Shown piece by piece: positions 63,896 to 64,000 of a stretch of 64,000 bases of DNA (positions within the stretch are counted from its first letter, which is position 1; each line of letters opens with the position of its first letter). The notes under the pieces are model-generated. The model was not told where the DNA came from and made no database searches. It saw only the letters and a list, made by a program, of their open reading frames with translations. The stretch is from assembly GCF_003719295.1 (NCBI RefSeq), contig NZ_RFLW01000003.1, positions 248,001-312,000 of the forward strand, given 5' to 3'. The translations under genes were made by a program, and so were the position numbers. This stretch comes from Haliea alexandrii. GTDB taxonomy: Bacteria; Pseudomonadota; Gammaproteobacteria; Pseudomonadales; Halieaceae.

Positions 63896-64000
63896 CCCAC
63901 AGGGGTTGCCCCCACCTGCCTTTTTCTTCAAGATAACCGGTCCGCTCACGCCAAAGGTTCGCCCCCGCTTTGAACGAAGCCCCGCTGGGTCTCCTGTCGT
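63896..64000. other. right window edge, no gene seen
   Basis: Contains the GGGG-TTG-CCCC hairpin at 63902-63912 followed by a T-rich run at 63920-63928, a possible weak terminator for the CcsA-like gene. No open frame is long enough here to call. Confidence 0.3.

Overview
The window reads as a chromosomal stretch of a marine-type gammaproteobacterium, probably of the Halieaceae/Cellvibrionales-Pseudomonadales neighbourhood. I infer this from the core gene order ffh-rpsP-rimM-trmD-rplS-xerD-dsbC-(alaC-like)-hom-thrC-recJ-prfB-lysS plus guaB-guaA/xseA, an RF2 frameshift site essentially identical to the E. coli one, several TonB-dependent receptors, and lipid/acyl-CoA style catabolic clusters. 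The species cannot be fixed from sequence alone.

Left half (1-39.7 kb) is accessory. It opens with a wrecked DUF3604 pseudogene and a methyltransferase, then an acyl-CoA cluster (AMP-ligase, two hot-dog hydratases, divergent TetR, thiolase-like protein, esterase). Next come a His-rich TonB receptor with a divergent MerR metal sensor and a textbook 19-bp-spacer MerR promoter, and a diheme cytochrome. A second cluster has an AraC regulator divergent from a TonB receptor, followed by an alkyl-DHAP-synthase-like flavoprotein, GlpD, an FGGY kinase and an intact DUF3604 protein. Then comes a group with an AraC regulator, an NmrA reductase, DUF4345, DUF1772 and DUF1330 proteins and a class C serine hydrolase.

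27.69-39.76 kb looks like a decayed genomic island inserted in the 3' end of guaA. A 15-bp copy of the guaA tail, still encoding IEWE-stop, lies at 27692. Both ends carry ATACCATG repeats, and a truncated P4-type integrase start sits at the guaA side. Nested inside is a ~10.6 kb segment bounded by 136-bp direct repeats with tRNA 3'-end character. It holds a TonB receptor, two alpha/beta hydrolases, a GPH-type symporter, a hydroxyacyl-CoA dehydrogenase and an acetoacetate-decarboxylase-family enzyme. A Crp/Fnr-type regulator is encoded there too, and two matching TGTCAC-N4-GTGACA sites sit in front of the two transcription units. The right end is a scrap heap: EEP and thioredoxin fragments, an orphan HigA, an IS5-type transposase remnant and the integrase stub.

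Right half (39.7-64 kb) is ordinary, visibly more GC-rich core genome. It contains guaA/guaB, xseA, a Crp-like regulator, a three-gene phosphorelay (response-regulator/nucleotide-cyclase, single REC, hybrid-less histidine kinase), and the translation/amino-acid/RNA-modification block listed above, ending with the CcsA-like membrane protein. Starts were re-chosen by Shine-Dalgarno and family alignment where the longest frame was too long. All identities are by eye from motifs; no database search was run.
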